64,000 bases of DNA. Source: Maribacter cobaltidurans (lineage in GTDB: Bacteria > Bacteroidota > Bacteroidia > Flavobacteriales > Flavobacteriaceae). A program made the position numbers and the translations under genes. Below, in pieces: positions 37,087-45,698 of the stretch. The stretch lies in NCBI RefSeq assembly GCF_002269385.1, contig NZ_CP022957.1, forward strand, positions 3,029,001 to 3,093,000, in the 5' to 3' direction. The first letter of the stretch is position 1, and the number at the start of each line of letters is the position of its first letter. The notes under the pieces are model-generated. The model saw only the letters and a program-made list of their open reading frames with translations. It had not been told where the DNA came from and did no database searches.

Positions 37087-38415
37087 ATGGAACAAGGAAA
37101 TTATTCGGTCGGTTTAGACATAGGGACCACAAAAATAGTGGCCATCATCGGTAAAAAGAATGAGTATGGCAAGATTGAGATTTTAGGTATAGGTAAATCC
37201 AAAAGTCTTGGTGTGCATAGAGGGGTTGTTAACAACATCACGCAAACTATCAAATCCATTCAGCAAGCTGTGGAGCAGGCGGAGACAAACTCAGGACTAA
37301 AAATAGGTTCTGTTGTGGTGGGTATTGCCGGACAGCATATCCGCAGTCTACAACATAGCGATTATATTACCAGAAAGGATTCCGAGGAAGTTATCAACGA
37401 GGACGATTTGGACGTATTGTGCAATCAGGTCTATAAGTTGATTATGCTTCCGGGAGAAGAAATTATTCATGTATTGCCCCAGGAATACAAGGTTGACGGA
37501 CAAGCTGAAATAAGGGAGCCCATTGGCATGTACGGCGGTAGACTGGAGGCAAATTTCCATGTAGTTGTAGGTCAGGTTTCATCCATAAAGAATGTGGGCA
37601 GATGTATCAAAAGTGCCGGTTTGGATTTGGCCAATATAACCTTGGAGCCTTTGGCATCATCCGATGCTGTTTTGAGCCATGAGGAGAAGGAGGCCGGTGT
37701 TGCCCTGATAGATATAGGGGGCGGTACTACGGATCTCGCCATTTTTAAGGATGGAATCATTAGACATACGGCTGTAATACCCTTTGGTGGCGGTGTTATT
37801 ACCGAGGATATCAAGGAAGGCTGCTCCATTATAGAGAAGCAGGCAGAAAGTCTAAAGGTTAGGTTTGGGTCTGCATGGCCCGGCGAAAACAAGGACAATG
37901 AAATTGTCTCAATCCAAGGATTAAGAGGTCGTGAGCCCAAGGAGATCACCCTTAAAAACCTATCAAAAATTATTCATGCCAGAGTGGTGGAAATTATTGA
38001 GCAGGTATATGTGGAGATCAAGAATTACGGTCACGATGAACAAAAAAAGAAATTGATAGCCGGAATTGTACTTACAGGAGGTGGTAGTCAGTTGAAACAC
38101 TTAAAACAGTTGGTGGAATATATCACCGGTATGGATACCCGTATTGGTTACCCTAACGAACATTTGGCGGGCGATTCTGATGAAGAGGTGGCAAGTCCCT
38201 TATACGCGACGGCTGTGGGCCTATTAATGAACGCCATTAGGAACCAAGAAAGAATGACGGCCATCAACACCAATAAAATTAGTAAAGGGGAGGAAGAACC
38301 CGTTATGGCCGGTTTTGAAGAAGAATCCATGATGAATCCCAATAAAAAGGAACGTAAATCGGTTTTTGATCGATGGTCTGAAAAATTAAAGGACTTTTTG
38401 GATAACGCAGAGTAG
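37087..38415 (+). CDS. ftsA: Cell division protein FtsA
   Basis: Actin-like ATPase that tethers FtsZ to the membrane. VGLDIGTTKIVAI (phosphate 1), the DIGGGTTDLAIFKDG loop and VLTGGGSQLKHL (adenosine motif) are conserved. The last residues (SVFDRWSEKLKDFLDN) form the amphipathic membrane-targeting helix. 442 residues. Confidence 0.95.
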   Translation: MEQGNYSVGLDIGTTKIVAIIGKKNEYGKIEILGIGKSKSLGVHRGVVNNITQTIKSIQQAVEQAETNSGLKIGSVVVGIAGQHIRSLQHSDYITRKDSEEVINEDDLDVLCNQVYKLIMLPGEEIIHVLPQEYKVDGQAEIREPIGMYGGRLEANFHVVVGQVSSIKNVGRCIKSAGLDLANITLEPLASSDAVLSHEEKEAGVALIDIGGGTTDLAIFKDGIIRHTAVIPFGGGVITEDIKEGCSIIEKQAESLKVRFGSAWPGENKDNEIVSIQGLRGREPKEITLKNLSKIIHARVVEIIEQVYVEIKNYGHDEQKKKLIAGIVLTGGGSQLKHLKQLVEYITGMDTRIGYPNEHLAGDSDEEVASPLYATAVGLLMNAIRNQERMTAINTNKISKGEEEPVMAGFEEESMMNPNKKERKSVFDRWSEKLKDFLDNAE

Positions 38416-38458
38416 AAAAAATAGAATAAGCATATAATAACCAGTAATAAAAATAAGT

Positions 38459-40366
38459 ATGAGTAATCACAACGAATTTGACAGTATTTCTTTTGATCTT
38501 CCTAAAAATCAAAGCAATGTCATTAAGGTCATTGGTGTAGGTGGTGGTGGTAGCAACGCCATTAACCACATGTTCCAAGCCGGTATCAATGGGGTTGATT
38601 TTGTCATCTGTAACACAGACGCGCAGGCCTTGGATAATAGTCCGGTGCCCATAAAGATCCAATTGGGTGTGTCGTTGACGGAGGGATTGGGAGCTGGTGC
38701 CAATCCAGAAGTAGGCGAACAGGCTGCGATGGAGAGTATGGAGGAAATCAAAGGTATGCTTGACAGGACTACGAAAATGATTTTCATTACCGCGGGAATG
38801 GGCGGGGGAACAGGTACTGGTGCTGCTCCCGTAATCGCAAAGTTCGCTAAGGAAATGGATGTCCTAACGGTAGGCATCGTTACGATGCCATTCCAATTTG
38901 AAGGTAAAATGCGTTGTGATCAAGCCCAACTGGGTATAGAAAAATTACGAAAAAATGTCGATTCCTTAATTGTAATCAACAATAATAAGCTAAGGGAAGT
39001 CTATGGAAACCTTGGTTTTAAGGCAGGGTTTTCCAAGGCGGACGAGGTTTTGGCAACTGCCGCTAGGGGTATTGCAGAAGTGATTACCCATCATTACACC
39101 CAAAACATCGACTTACGTGATGCCAAGACCGTTCTTTCCAATAGTGGTACTGCCATCATGGGGTCTGCCATTGCTTCAGGTTCTGCAAGGGCCAACGAAG
39201 CCATTATGAAAGCCCTTGACTCTCCACTGTTGAACGATAATAAGATTACCGGGGCCAAAAATGTATTGTTGCTTATAGTATCTGGGGCTCAGGAAATCAC
39301 TATTGACGAAATAGGAGAAATCAATGACCATATCCAAATAGAGGCAGGCTATGGTGCCAACATCATTATGGGTGTAGGTGAGGATGAATCTTTGGGAGAA
39401 GCTATTGCCGTAACGGTGATTGCCACGGGATTTAATGTAGAGCAACAAGATGATATTGTAAATACCGAGGCCAAGAAAATTATTCATACCCTAGATGATA
39501 ACCAAAAGGCGGAAGCCGAGTTGCTATCAAACAAAAGAACCGTGCATACCCTTGAAATAGAGGAAGAGGAGGAAATAGAAAAGCCAGTGGAACGATATCA
39601 GTTTTTAGACCCAGGAGATTTCGATTTGATTCCCACTACCAATTATATACGGAATTTTAATGTGTTTTATGAAGAGGTCATAGCCGATAATATTTCCGAG
39701 GATGACTTTGTTATCATTGATTCGTCGGCGGAATTGAGGGATATTGAAGTTGTAGAGCCGGAAATCTTGAAATATATGGAAGAGGAAGAGGACCAATTCG
39801 CCATGAGTTTTGATATGTCTTCGGACGAAGATGAAAGGGAAAATGTTGTGGTATTCAATTTGGATGATGAAATCAAGGACCTGGATGTTAAGGATAGTGT
39901 AGAGATTATTCCTGTATTGGAGTACAATAAAAAGGGAGAAACACGCTACAGTTTGGACGACTATATGGAACTTGAGAATAAGTTGACCGGCGCAAAATCA
40001 AAAGCAGAGGAGTTTGAACCTAAAATTATTGAAGATGAACTGGTTTTTGAAAAAAAGACGGTTTCATCTAAGGAAAGCAAACCCCAAGAAACTAACGTAG
40101 ACCCCATGGAAACTCCTATCGAGGAATTGTTAAGGGAAAGGGCCGATGAGCGTAGAAGAAAGCTGAAGGATTTCAACTATAAGTTTAAAAATAGCTTAAG
40201 CAACATAGATGAAATAGAAAAGGAACCCGCTTATAAAAGACAAGGAGTTGACTTGAATGACGGTCCAAGGGAAAAAAAAATTTCCAGAACGAGCCTAAGC
40301 GGGGACAGTAATGACGATATTCAATTAAGGTCCAACAATTCATTCTTACACGATAACGTAGATTAG
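38459..40366 (+). CDS. ftsZ: Cell division GTPase FtsZ with a long C-terminal linker
   Basis: Tubulin-like GTPase forming the Z ring. N-terminal GVGGGGSNAINHM, tubulin signature GGGTGTGAAP, and the NNDAL-type region. The globular core ends near 330; the remaining 300 residues are acidic and probably disordered, ending in IQLRSNNSFLHDNVD. Long linkers of this kind occur in flavobacteria. Terminator follows directly. Confidence 0.96.
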   Translation: MSNHNEFDSISFDLPKNQSNVIKVIGVGGGGSNAINHMFQAGINGVDFVICNTDAQALDNSPVPIKIQLGVSLTEGLGAGANPEVGEQAAMESMEEIKGMLDRTTKMIFITAGMGGGTGTGAAPVIAKFAKEMDVLTVGIVTMPFQFEGKMRCDQAQLGIEKLRKNVDSLIVINNNKLREVYGNLGFKAGFSKADEVLATAARGIAEVITHHYTQNIDLRDAKTVLSNSGTAIMGSAIASGSARANEAIMKALDSPLLNDNKITGAKNVLLLIVSGAQEITIDEIGEINDHIQIEAGYGANIIMGVGEDESLGEAIAVTVIATGFNVEQQDDIVNTEAKKIIHTLDDNQKAEAELLSNKRTVHTLEIEEEEEIEKPVERYQFLDPGDFDLIPTTNYIRNFNVFYEEVIADNISEDDFVIIDSSAELRDIEVVEPEILKYMEEEEDQFAMSFDMSSDEDERENVVVFNLDDEIKDLDVKDSVEIIPVLEYNKKGETRYSLDDYMELENKLTGAKSKAEEFEPKIIEDELVFEKKTVSSKESKPQETNVDPMETPIEELLRERADERRRKLKDFNYKFKNSLSNIDEIEKEPAYKRQGVDLNDGPREKKISRTSLSGDSNDDIQLRSNNSFLHDNVD

Positions 40367-40389
40367 TATTGGACCTATAAAGCTTTTTG

Positions 40390-40418
40390 AACCCGAAAAC
40401 AAATTTAGTTTTCGGGTT
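40390..40418 (+). terminator. Terminator after ftsZ
   Basis: AACCCGAAAAC (40390-40400) pairs with GTTTTCGGGTT (40408-40418), followed by T-rich DNA. It closes the dcw cluster. Confidence 0.8.
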
Positions 40419-40425
40419 TATTATT

Positions 40426-40433
40426 TATCTTTG
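40426..40433 (+). promoter_or_regulatory. -7 promoter element for the GatB/YqeY gene
   Basis: TATCTTTG is a perfect TAnnTTTG, 20 bases before the ORF. The expected -33 region falls in the ftsZ terminator and shows no clear TTG. Confidence 0.5.
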
Positions 40434-40453
40434 CAGTCCAAAATCCAACAATG

Positions 40454-40903
40454 ATGAGTTTACAATCCAAAGTAATGGAACAAATGAAGATAGCCATGAA
40501 GGCCAAGGATACTGTAGCCTTGGAATCTCTCAGGGCCATCAAGTCTGCCCTTTTGTTGGAGAGTACCAGCGGTTCCGGAAAGGAATTAACCGAAGAGGAC
40601 GAAATAAAGTTGGTTCAGAAATTGGTAAAACAGAGAAAGGATAGCGCAGCTATCTTTATGGAACAGGGACGACAGGATTTGGCCGATCCGGAATTGGCAC
40701 AAGTAACGGTTATAGAACAATTTTTACCGGAACAACTTACCGAAGAAGAGGTGGAAAAAGTGGTGGTTCAAACCATCGATACCACAGGTGCTTCCGGTAT
40801 GAAGGATATGGGAAAAGTTATGGGTATCGTTTCTAAAGAACTGGCCGGCCAGGCAGATGGTAAAATGATATCTGCCATTGTAAAGCAAAAATTAAATTCT
40901 TAG
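40454..40903 (+). CDS. GatB/YqeY domain protein
   Basis: About 150 residues of the YqeY family, related to the tRNA-binding tail of GatB. LQSKVMEQMKIAMKAK at the N-terminus, then EDEIKLVQKLVKQRKDSA and the C-terminal MKDMGKVMGIVSKEL and ADGKMISAIVKQKL repeats are typical. Precise role unknown. Two ATGs adjoin (40451, 40454). It is the last chromosomal gene before tRNA-Arg. Confidence 0.9.
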   Translation: MSLQSKVMEQMKIAMKAKDTVALESLRAIKSALLLESTSGSGKELTEEDEIKLVQKLVKQRKDSAAIFMEQGRQDLADPELAQVTVIEQFLPEQLTEEEVEKVVVQTIDTTGASGMKDMGKVMGIVSKELAGQADGKMISAIVKQKLNS

Positions 40904-40914
40904 AATAAGAAAAT

Positions 40915-40988
40915 GGCTCCGTGGCGCAACTGAATAGCGCATCAGATTTCGGCTCTGAGGGTTGGGGGTTTGAATCCCTCCGGGGTCA
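40915..40988 (+). tRNA. tRNA-Arg (anticodon TCG)
   Basis: Cloverleaf of 74 bases: acceptor GGCTCCG/CGGGGTC with two G-T pairs, D-stem GCGC/GCGC, anticodon stem TCAGA/TCTGA with loop TTTCGGC (anticodon TCG), five-base variable loop, T-stem GGGGG/CCCTC with loop TTTGAAT, discriminator A. CCA is not encoded. The 3' end is the left attachment site of the island, and the recombinase reading frame enters it antisense. Confidence 0.93.
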
Positions 40989-42558
40989 CTAAAGGGGATT
41001 TTCCACAATTTGGATGGAAAGTCCCCTTTTCAATTTCCTTACAATTATCTGAAAACGAGGAGATTGCACCAAAAATTTCATTGACCCGAAAAGTTTGAAC
41101 TAGCTTGTTTTTGAAGTCATACCTAATCCCGTCAGGGAACACCATATATTGTACGGCTCTTTTAGTTTCCAAATCGCCTAACTCCCACAATTTAGGCAGG
41201 TTACAGGCATAGTTAAGTGCCATCTTTACCGACTTTTTGAGGTTTGAACTATTGATTCCCCCATTTTCCAGTTTTACCTCCAATTCCCTTTGTTTTGCTT
41301 TTAGTTCCGGCATAAAAAGGTCGTACTGCGATTTTGTAATCTCGTTCAGTACAACGAACCTTCTTTCCAATGTATTGATTTGTTCTTCGAGCTGGCCGAG
41401 TTCCTTGGTCAACCTTTTTTGGTCGTCAAGTGCCTCTTGGTTCTTATCGATCAGGGTGTCGTGAATTATCTCGGTCAAGGGTTCGATATACTTTCTATCG
41501 GCTATTGTAAACCTCCCCAATAGATTCAAAAATTCTACATGGAGCTTTTTGGCACTTCTGTTTTCCTTACTGCCCTTACGCCTGTTCTTGTAATAATACA
41601 GGCCCTTTTTCTTTACGATAAATCCAGTGTAAGGTGTTCCGCAAACCGAGGATCTGACGAACTTTTTCAATGGCAGGTTTTCATCGTCGAACGAATATTT
41701 CTTCGGTGAATTCCCTGCGTGAAGCAAATCATGGATTTTAAGAAATACTTTCTTTGGTATTAAAGCTTCATGTTTTCCCGGAATTACCTCTCCCGGAATC
41801 AGACTATTGACAATAAGCCCGCAGTAAAAAGGGTTCCTGAAAAGGTCGGTCAGTTTTTTTGCGTTGATATTCAAGCCCTTTTCTTCCAAGCGTTTTGCAA
41901 TCTCGACATGGGACATATTTGCGTTCGCCTTCCACAAAAACGCTTGCTTGAGTAGTCTTCCTTTTTTGGTAATCACGAAATTAGGAACCTTCCCCTTTCC
42001 GGGATTGGTATTGGTGTAACCAAAGGGATAAGCTCCCGTCCAGTATCCCTTCCGTAACTTCTCCTGCATGCCCGTAATGGATTTGTCCCTGCGGATTTGG
42101 TTGTCGAAGTGGGAAAACATGTGGAAAAGATTTTCCTGGAACGTACCTGCGCTTGTTGTAACATCGATTTCCTGGGTGGCCGAAACGACCGCTATTCCCT
42201 GTTTCTTTAGTTGCCCACTGATATATGCACCGTTCGCGCCAGTTCTTGAAAACCTATCGTAGGAATAGACAATGATATAACCGATGTTCTTGCGTCGCTT
42301 GACATAGCTTAGCATCTTTTGGAATTCCCTACGTTCGTCGCTCTTTGCCGATTCATAGGTTCCCCCGAAATATTCGATTACCTCTAGCTTTTTTCTGATC
42401 GCATACTCTTGGCAATATTTGAGTTGGGTAGTTAGACTGGCATTGTTGTCAAATTGCTCTTTGCTGGAAACACGGGTGTAAATGACGGCCGTATTACTTT
42501 TACCTATGATTCTTCCCTTTTCCTTCTTGGCAAATTGCTCGAATACCTCTAAGTCCAT
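40942..42558 (-). CDS. Large serine recombinase (integrase of the island)
   Basis: 538 residues. N-terminal resolvase domain with YTRVSSKEQ (nucleophile Ser31) and YSYDRFSRTG; a recombinase domain (about 165-270, KGYWTGAYPFGY); a zinc-ribbon-like stretch that has only partial cysteines; then a coiled coil (about 380-440). It would integrate and excise the element. The last 15 or so codons (TPEGFKPPTLRAEI) are antisense to tRNA-Arg, so the present C-terminus is made by the host sequence. It is last in a minus-strand run with Fic, a small protein and HicB. Confidence 0.9.
   Translation of the reverse strand: MDLEVFEQFAKKEKGRIIGKSNTAVIYTRVSSKEQFDNNASLTTQLKYCQEYAIRKKLEVIEYFGGTYESAKSDERREFQKMLSYVKRRKNIGYIIVYSYDRFSRTGANGAYISGQLKKQGIAVVSATQEIDVTTSAGTFQENLFHMFSHFDNQIRRDKSITGMQEKLRKGYWTGAYPFGYTNTNPGKGKVPNFVITKKGRLLKQAFLWKANANMSHVEIAKRLEEKGLNINAKKLTDLFRNPFYCGLIVNSLIPGEVIPGKHEALIPKKVFLKIHDLLHAGNSPKKYSFDDENLPLKKFVRSSVCGTPYTGFIVKKKGLYYYKNRRKGSKENRSAKKLHVEFLNLLGRFTIADRKYIEPLTEIIHDTLIDKNQEALDDQKRLTKELGQLEEQINTLERRFVVLNEITKSQYDLFMPELKAKQRELEVKLENGGINSSNLKKSVKMALNYACNLPKLWELGDLETKRAVQYMVFPDGIRYDFKNKLVQTFRVNEIFGAISSFSDNCKEIEKGTFHPNCGKSPLVTPEGFKPPTLRAEI
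40980..40992 (+). other. Left attachment site (attL)
   Basis: CCGGGGTCACTAA at the tRNA 3' end. GGTCACTA (40984-40991) is shared with 61257-61264. The crossover would lie in or next to this octamer. Confidence 0.55.
40991..41029. terminator. Hairpin supplied by the island just after tRNA-Arg
   Basis: AAAGGGGATTTTCCA (40991-41005) pairs with TGGAAAGTCCCCTTT (41015-41029), broken by one T-G pair, then TT. It can end the tRNA transcript in the integrated state. It also lies within the minus-strand recombinase frame. Confidence 0.7.
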
Positions 42559-42561
42559 ATG

Positions 42562-43401
42562 CTATTTTTTTGGGCCTGTAAAACCCTTTTTTCTTTTATT
42601 CCCGTCCTCAAAACCCAAGTTGAAATTCTTCGAAAGGTTTTTTTTTTGACCTATTTCATTTTGCATTCTCTTGATCGATGTATCATAGAAAAAGTTGACT
42701 ATCGCCAACATATTGTTGTGCTTCTCGGAAGCTTTGAGTGCATCGATATATTCCTGCCTATCCTCCTTTAAAATAATGATATGGGGATGTTTGAACTTCT
42801 CCAGAATAAAATTGGACAGCAACCGGCCTAACCTTCCGTTACCATCCGGAAAGGGATGGCTGTAAATGAACATTTTGTGGAATATGGCGCTCAACTCCAA
42901 AGGGTGCGTTTTTTTGTTTTTGATGGCATCGTCAAAACTGGCCAGAAGCCTTGGCATGTTCGCTATGGCCTTTTTGGTGTCACGGAATACCGTATCGCCG
43001 GCCGCCATTTGGGTCTTGGCATATTCGCCGGGTTTGTGGCCTTTATAAGGCAATGTATTTTTGGTCAATATTTTATGTACCGTTCTTACGAAGGATTCGT
43101 TGAAATCGGAACCCTTGTTTTTCAGGATATAATCGTAGGCATTGAAATGGTCCATTATTTCGAACGCTTCCAGTAAGGTCTTGTTGACAAGATTAACGGC
43201 ATACCCCTTTTCCTTAAGCTCCCTCGTGTCGTCCACGCTGAAGCTATTGCCCTCTATACCACAACTGTGGGCGGAAAACAGGATTTCATTGTATCTCCTG
43301 AAATCATCGGCATCAAAGGCCGATACGATCAATTTATCGTATTTCTCCTTTAGGGAATCGTATTTTTTTCTGGTTGCGACGAACGGATCCTTTCCTTCCA
43401 T
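42562..43401 (-). CDS. Fic-domain protein (class II, self-inhibited type)
   Basis: 279 residues. The catalytic loop HPFPDGNGR (182-190) followed by LGR matches HxFx(D/E)GNGRxxR, so AMP or other nucleotide transfer is expected. An N-terminal SxxxEGN motif (Ser46 to Asn52) is the inhibitory helix signature, with Glu50 blocking ATP gamma-phosphate. No separate antitoxin is therefore needed. Targets unknown. It is 3 bases before the recombinase and 3 after the 45-residue gene, pointing to one operon. Confidence 0.92.
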   Translation of the reverse strand: MEGKDPFVATRKKYDSLKEKYDKLIVSAFDADDFRRYNEILFSAHSCGIEGNSFSVDDTRELKEKGYAVNLVNKTLLEAFEIMDHFNAYDYILKNKGSDFNESFVRTVHKILTKNTLPYKGHKPGEYAKTQMAAGDTVFRDTKKAIANMPRLLASFDDAIKNKKTHPLELSAIFHKMFIYSHPFPDGNGRLGRLLSNFILEKFKHPHIIILKEDRQEYIDALKASEKHNNMLAIVNFFYDTSIKRMQNEIGQKKNLSKNFNLGFEDGNKRKKGFTGPKK

Positions 43402-43404
43402 GGG

Positions 43405-43542
43405 CTATTTGAATTTTGAATCGATTTCTATTTTCTTTTGGGCCTGTCTTTCGGCTTTCCAGAACACTCTTTTTCGAAATGGCCTCAAATGTTTGGCCCA
43501 TTCCCCACTTGCGGTCAACATTCTTTTGGTTCCCGTTCTCAT
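43405..43542 (-). CDS. Small basic protein, 45 aa, between HicB and Fic genes
   Basis: ATG at 43542 overlaps the HicB stop (ATGA), and the stop at 43405 is three bases from the Fic start. The product is strongly basic (MRTGTKRMLTASGEWAKHLR at the start, then many Arg, Lys and Gln), probably helical. It lacks the HicA fold and its glycine-histidine signature. Coupling on both sides argues that it is real. Function unknown; a nucleic-acid-binding or accessory role is only a guess. Confidence 0.6.
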   Translation of the reverse strand: MRTGTKRMLTASGEWAKHLRPFRKRVFWKAERQAQKKIEIDSKFK

Positions 43543-43910
43543 TGTTCGACCTTATTTTGGTTCAGGACCTTGTCCTCGTTCTTTACCAGATAATCAAAGG
43601 CCTTGTTGACCAGTTCGTTCAGTTTCATTTTTTTCCTTTCGGCCATTATCGAAAGCTCCCTGTGGATTTCACTGGATGTACGGATATTGAACCCTCCCCT
43701 ATAAAACCTGTTCGGTTCTTTACCAAGCTCCTTGCAGGTTTCAAGATAATGGTCGACGGACCCTTCAAAAGCCTCCTTCAGCTCTTTGACCGAAGTACCC
43801 TCATAGCTGACCAAGTCGTTTATTCCGATAACTTTTCCGTGTAGCAGCCCGTCCCGAGAACTATACTCCACAGAACCGAAATACCCTTCATGTTCCAAAT
43901 TATCTGCCAT
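43539..43910 (-). CDS. HicB-family antitoxin-like protein without HicA
   Basis: 123 residues: a partly degraded RNase H-like HicB domain (GSVEYSSRDGLLHGKVIGIN, SYEGTSVKELKEAFEGSVDHY) and a C-terminal ribbon-helix-helix (FNIRTSSEIHRELSIMAER). HicB proteins neutralise the HicA ribonuclease and repress their own operon. No HicA lies on either side. It may therefore act as a regulator of this recombinase-containing operon. A palindrome and a perfect -7 element lie upstream at 43988-44021. Confidence 0.85.
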   Translation of the reverse strand: MADNLEHEGYFGSVEYSSRDGLLHGKVIGINDLVSYEGTSVKELKEAFEGSVDHYLETCKELGKEPNRFYRGGFNIRTSSEIHRELSIMAERKKMKLNELVNKAFDYLVKNEDKVLNQNKVEQ

Positions 43911-43987
43911 TGCTTCTATTTTCCTGATCCGCTTTATTCCCTATTGTTTCGTTCGTTCACGAACATAATCCTAAATCCACCCATTAT

Positions 43988-44021
43988 CAAAGATACTAAA
44001 ATGCAACTATTATTTAGTTGC
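43988..44021 (-). promoter_or_regulatory. Promoter and palindromic operator of the HicB-Fic-recombinase operon
   Basis: On the minus strand TATCTTTG (43995-43988) is a perfect -7 element. GCAACTA (44003-44009) and TAGTTGC (44015-44021) form a 7-bp inverted repeat directly upstream of it, where a ribbon-helix-helix protein such as HicB would block transcription. Confidence 0.55.
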
Positions 44022-44033
44022 TGTTTTTTAAAT

Positions 44034-44216
44034 TTAATCTTCGTCTTTACTTACCTTTTGGACATGGTCACAGACTATGTTGGCAAGTGCTTGAAGCTGT
44101 TCTACAATCTTTTCCGCATCTTCTTCCGAGTAATCTTCAAAACCTTCATAGGTTTTCAGCCATGCGCTGTCGAATTTTTTGTTTTTCTGCTTTAGCTCAA
44201 GTATTGAGTTTGACAT
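44034..44216 (-). CDS. Hypothetical acidic protein, 60 aa
   Basis: Unrecognised. Sequence is mostly helical and charged (DYSEEDAEKIVEQLQALANIV). Position inside the mobilization module and the clean frame support a gene, but an overlapping plus-strand ORF leaves some doubt. Confidence 0.5.
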   Translation of the reverse strand: MSNSILELKQKNKKFDSAWLKTYEGFEDYSEEDAEKIVEQLQALANIVCDHVQKVSKDED

Positions 44217-44349
44217 TTCCTATAAATATCGACAGCTCCTGTGTTTGAAGGTCACTCCCGTATTTGTGAAAGCAGGCTTTAATTTACCTTTTTTTAATTG
44301 ATTAAAATCTCAAGAAATCAATATTTTATCCATACTTATGAGTTGTTGG

Positions 44350-44640
44350 TTAACAACTTTTGGTTTTGGTACACGGGTTTATCTTTTTTTTGAATATCCT
44401 GTTCACGCAAACAATTTTACCATTACTTTGCTTGATTTCAAGATTCTGAAAATCATGTTGTTTCAACATATCGATAATACGCTCTCCTGTATGTAGTCGC
44501 TCCAAACCCTCGATTGTATCGACCTCCCCGTTTTTGATTATCAACTTAATGGATAGGAACCTTTTGTTCCGTATCATCTCCAGTACCTGAACTTCAGATG
44601 GAGTTAATTCCGAAGATTGTAACTTCTTGTTCTCTTTCAT
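44350..44640 (-). CDS. Hypothetical protein, 96 aa, following the relaxase
   Basis: No family recognised. An N-terminal helical part (LTPSEVQVLEMIRNKRFLSI) is followed by short strands (KLIIKNGEVDTIEG) and a basic tail ending in Cys. The shape suggests a small DNA-binding protein, an inference only. It lies 8 bases after the relaxase gene on the same strand. Confidence 0.55.
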   Translation of the reverse strand: MKENKKLQSSELTPSEVQVLEMIRNKRFLSIKLIIKNGEVDTIEGLERLHTGERIIDMLKQHDFQNLEIKQSNGKIVCVNRIFKKKINPCTKTKSC

Positions 44641-44648
44641 AATATCTT

Positions 44649-45698
44649 CTATAGGTTCAGTCCTTTCTTTTTCTTCTTTCTTTTGCGCTTTTTCTTGATA
44701 CCTTCATCCATAAGTTCAAGTTTAAACGGATTCCATTCCGTTTCATCTACTAGAGGTTGGACTGTTCCATCTCCTTCAGTTTTTCCCAGATGACCTTCTG
44801 ATTGCCCAGAAGAATTTTCAGTGCCTTGCGCAGTTCTATTATTTCTTTGTTCAGGCCTGATTGTCGTTCCATTGTTTCTTTCGCCAGTAAGATGAGTTCC
44901 TCGTTCTTTTTCATTAGCCGATAGTATAACTGAACGGTCTCTTGTTTGCTCATAAGCGATATGTTTTACGATGCTGTTCCATGAAAATTTTTTACCGAGT
45001 GTACTGCCTTTATATACAACTCCCTGATATTTGAAGGATATGCCCGAGACTCTTCCCGATGTTTTGCTAATGTTGAATCTTGGAGAAATATTTTGTTGTT
45101 GTAGTAACGTGATGAATTGCGCTGTGTCCGTTGCCTTTGAAATTACCGAACCGACTTTGTCTTGAATAACAAGTTTAATTGGAACATTGCCCGTTCTTAG
45201 GGTCTTCTCTATTTCTTTTTGGGTAAGTGATTTTTTGATATTTGTGTTACCAACAATTTGGGTTAGTCCGTATTTCTTTTCCAGATTATCAAGTATTTTA
45301 CGGCTTCTTCTTTTAATATTACTGTCACTTGTTAATCTCCCCGAATACCTTACCCGATTGGCTATGATATGGATATGTTCATGTTCGGTATCGGTATGAC
45401 GGTACATTATAAATTGATTGTTGTCAAAACCCATCTTCATCAAATAATCACACCCAAACGATACGAACGTCTTATCATCCAAATAATCCGAGTGCGGTAA
45501 GTTCAGGGATACATGAAGAACTGCTTTGCCAAGGCTTGGACGAAGTTCCCTTATCAAATTGAATTCCTGCGTCATTTTAACGGGGGTGGAATGCTCGATA
45601 TTTGAGTCAATGACATACCCGAACCCTTCACGTACCTTTTTTTCATTGTAGGCCAGCACTCCATAAAAATCCTTTCCTATGACTATCTTACCAATCAT
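44649..45698 (-). CDS. MobA/VirD2-type relaxase (mobilization nuclease)
   Basis: 349 residues. The three-histidine motif HTDTEHEHIH (His101, Asp103, His106, His108, His110) is the metal site of MOB-P-type relaxases, and a tyrosine near the N-terminus (Tyr12 or Tyr17) would be the nicking residue. It cleaves oriT and leads the strand into a recipient. The C-terminus is a Lys/Arg run. It overlaps mobC. No type IV secretion genes are present, so transfer needs a helper. Confidence 0.9.
   Translation of the reverse strand: MIGKIVIGKDFYGVLAYNEKKVREGFGYVIDSNIEHSTPVKMTQEFNLIRELRPSLGKAVLHVSLNLPHSDYLDDKTFVSFGCDYLMKMGFDNNQFIMYRHTDTEHEHIHIIANRVRYSGRLTSDSNIKRRSRKILDNLEKKYGLTQIVGNTNIKKSLTQKEIEKTLRTGNVPIKLVIQDKVGSVISKATDTAQFITLLQQQNISPRFNISKTSGRVSGISFKYQGVVYKGSTLGKKFSWNSIVKHIAYEQTRDRSVILSANEKERGTHLTGERNNGTTIRPEQRNNRTAQGTENSSGQSEGHLGKTEGDGTVQPLVDETEWNPFKLELMDEGIKKKRKRKKKKKGLNL

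Noticed and set aside
42856..43844. Several plus-strand frames over the Fic and HicB genes
   Set aside because: They mirror well-supported minus-strand genes and have no motifs.
43539..43910. A full HicAB toxin-antitoxin pair
   Set aside because: No HicA-type protein lies on either side; the 45-residue protein lacks its features.
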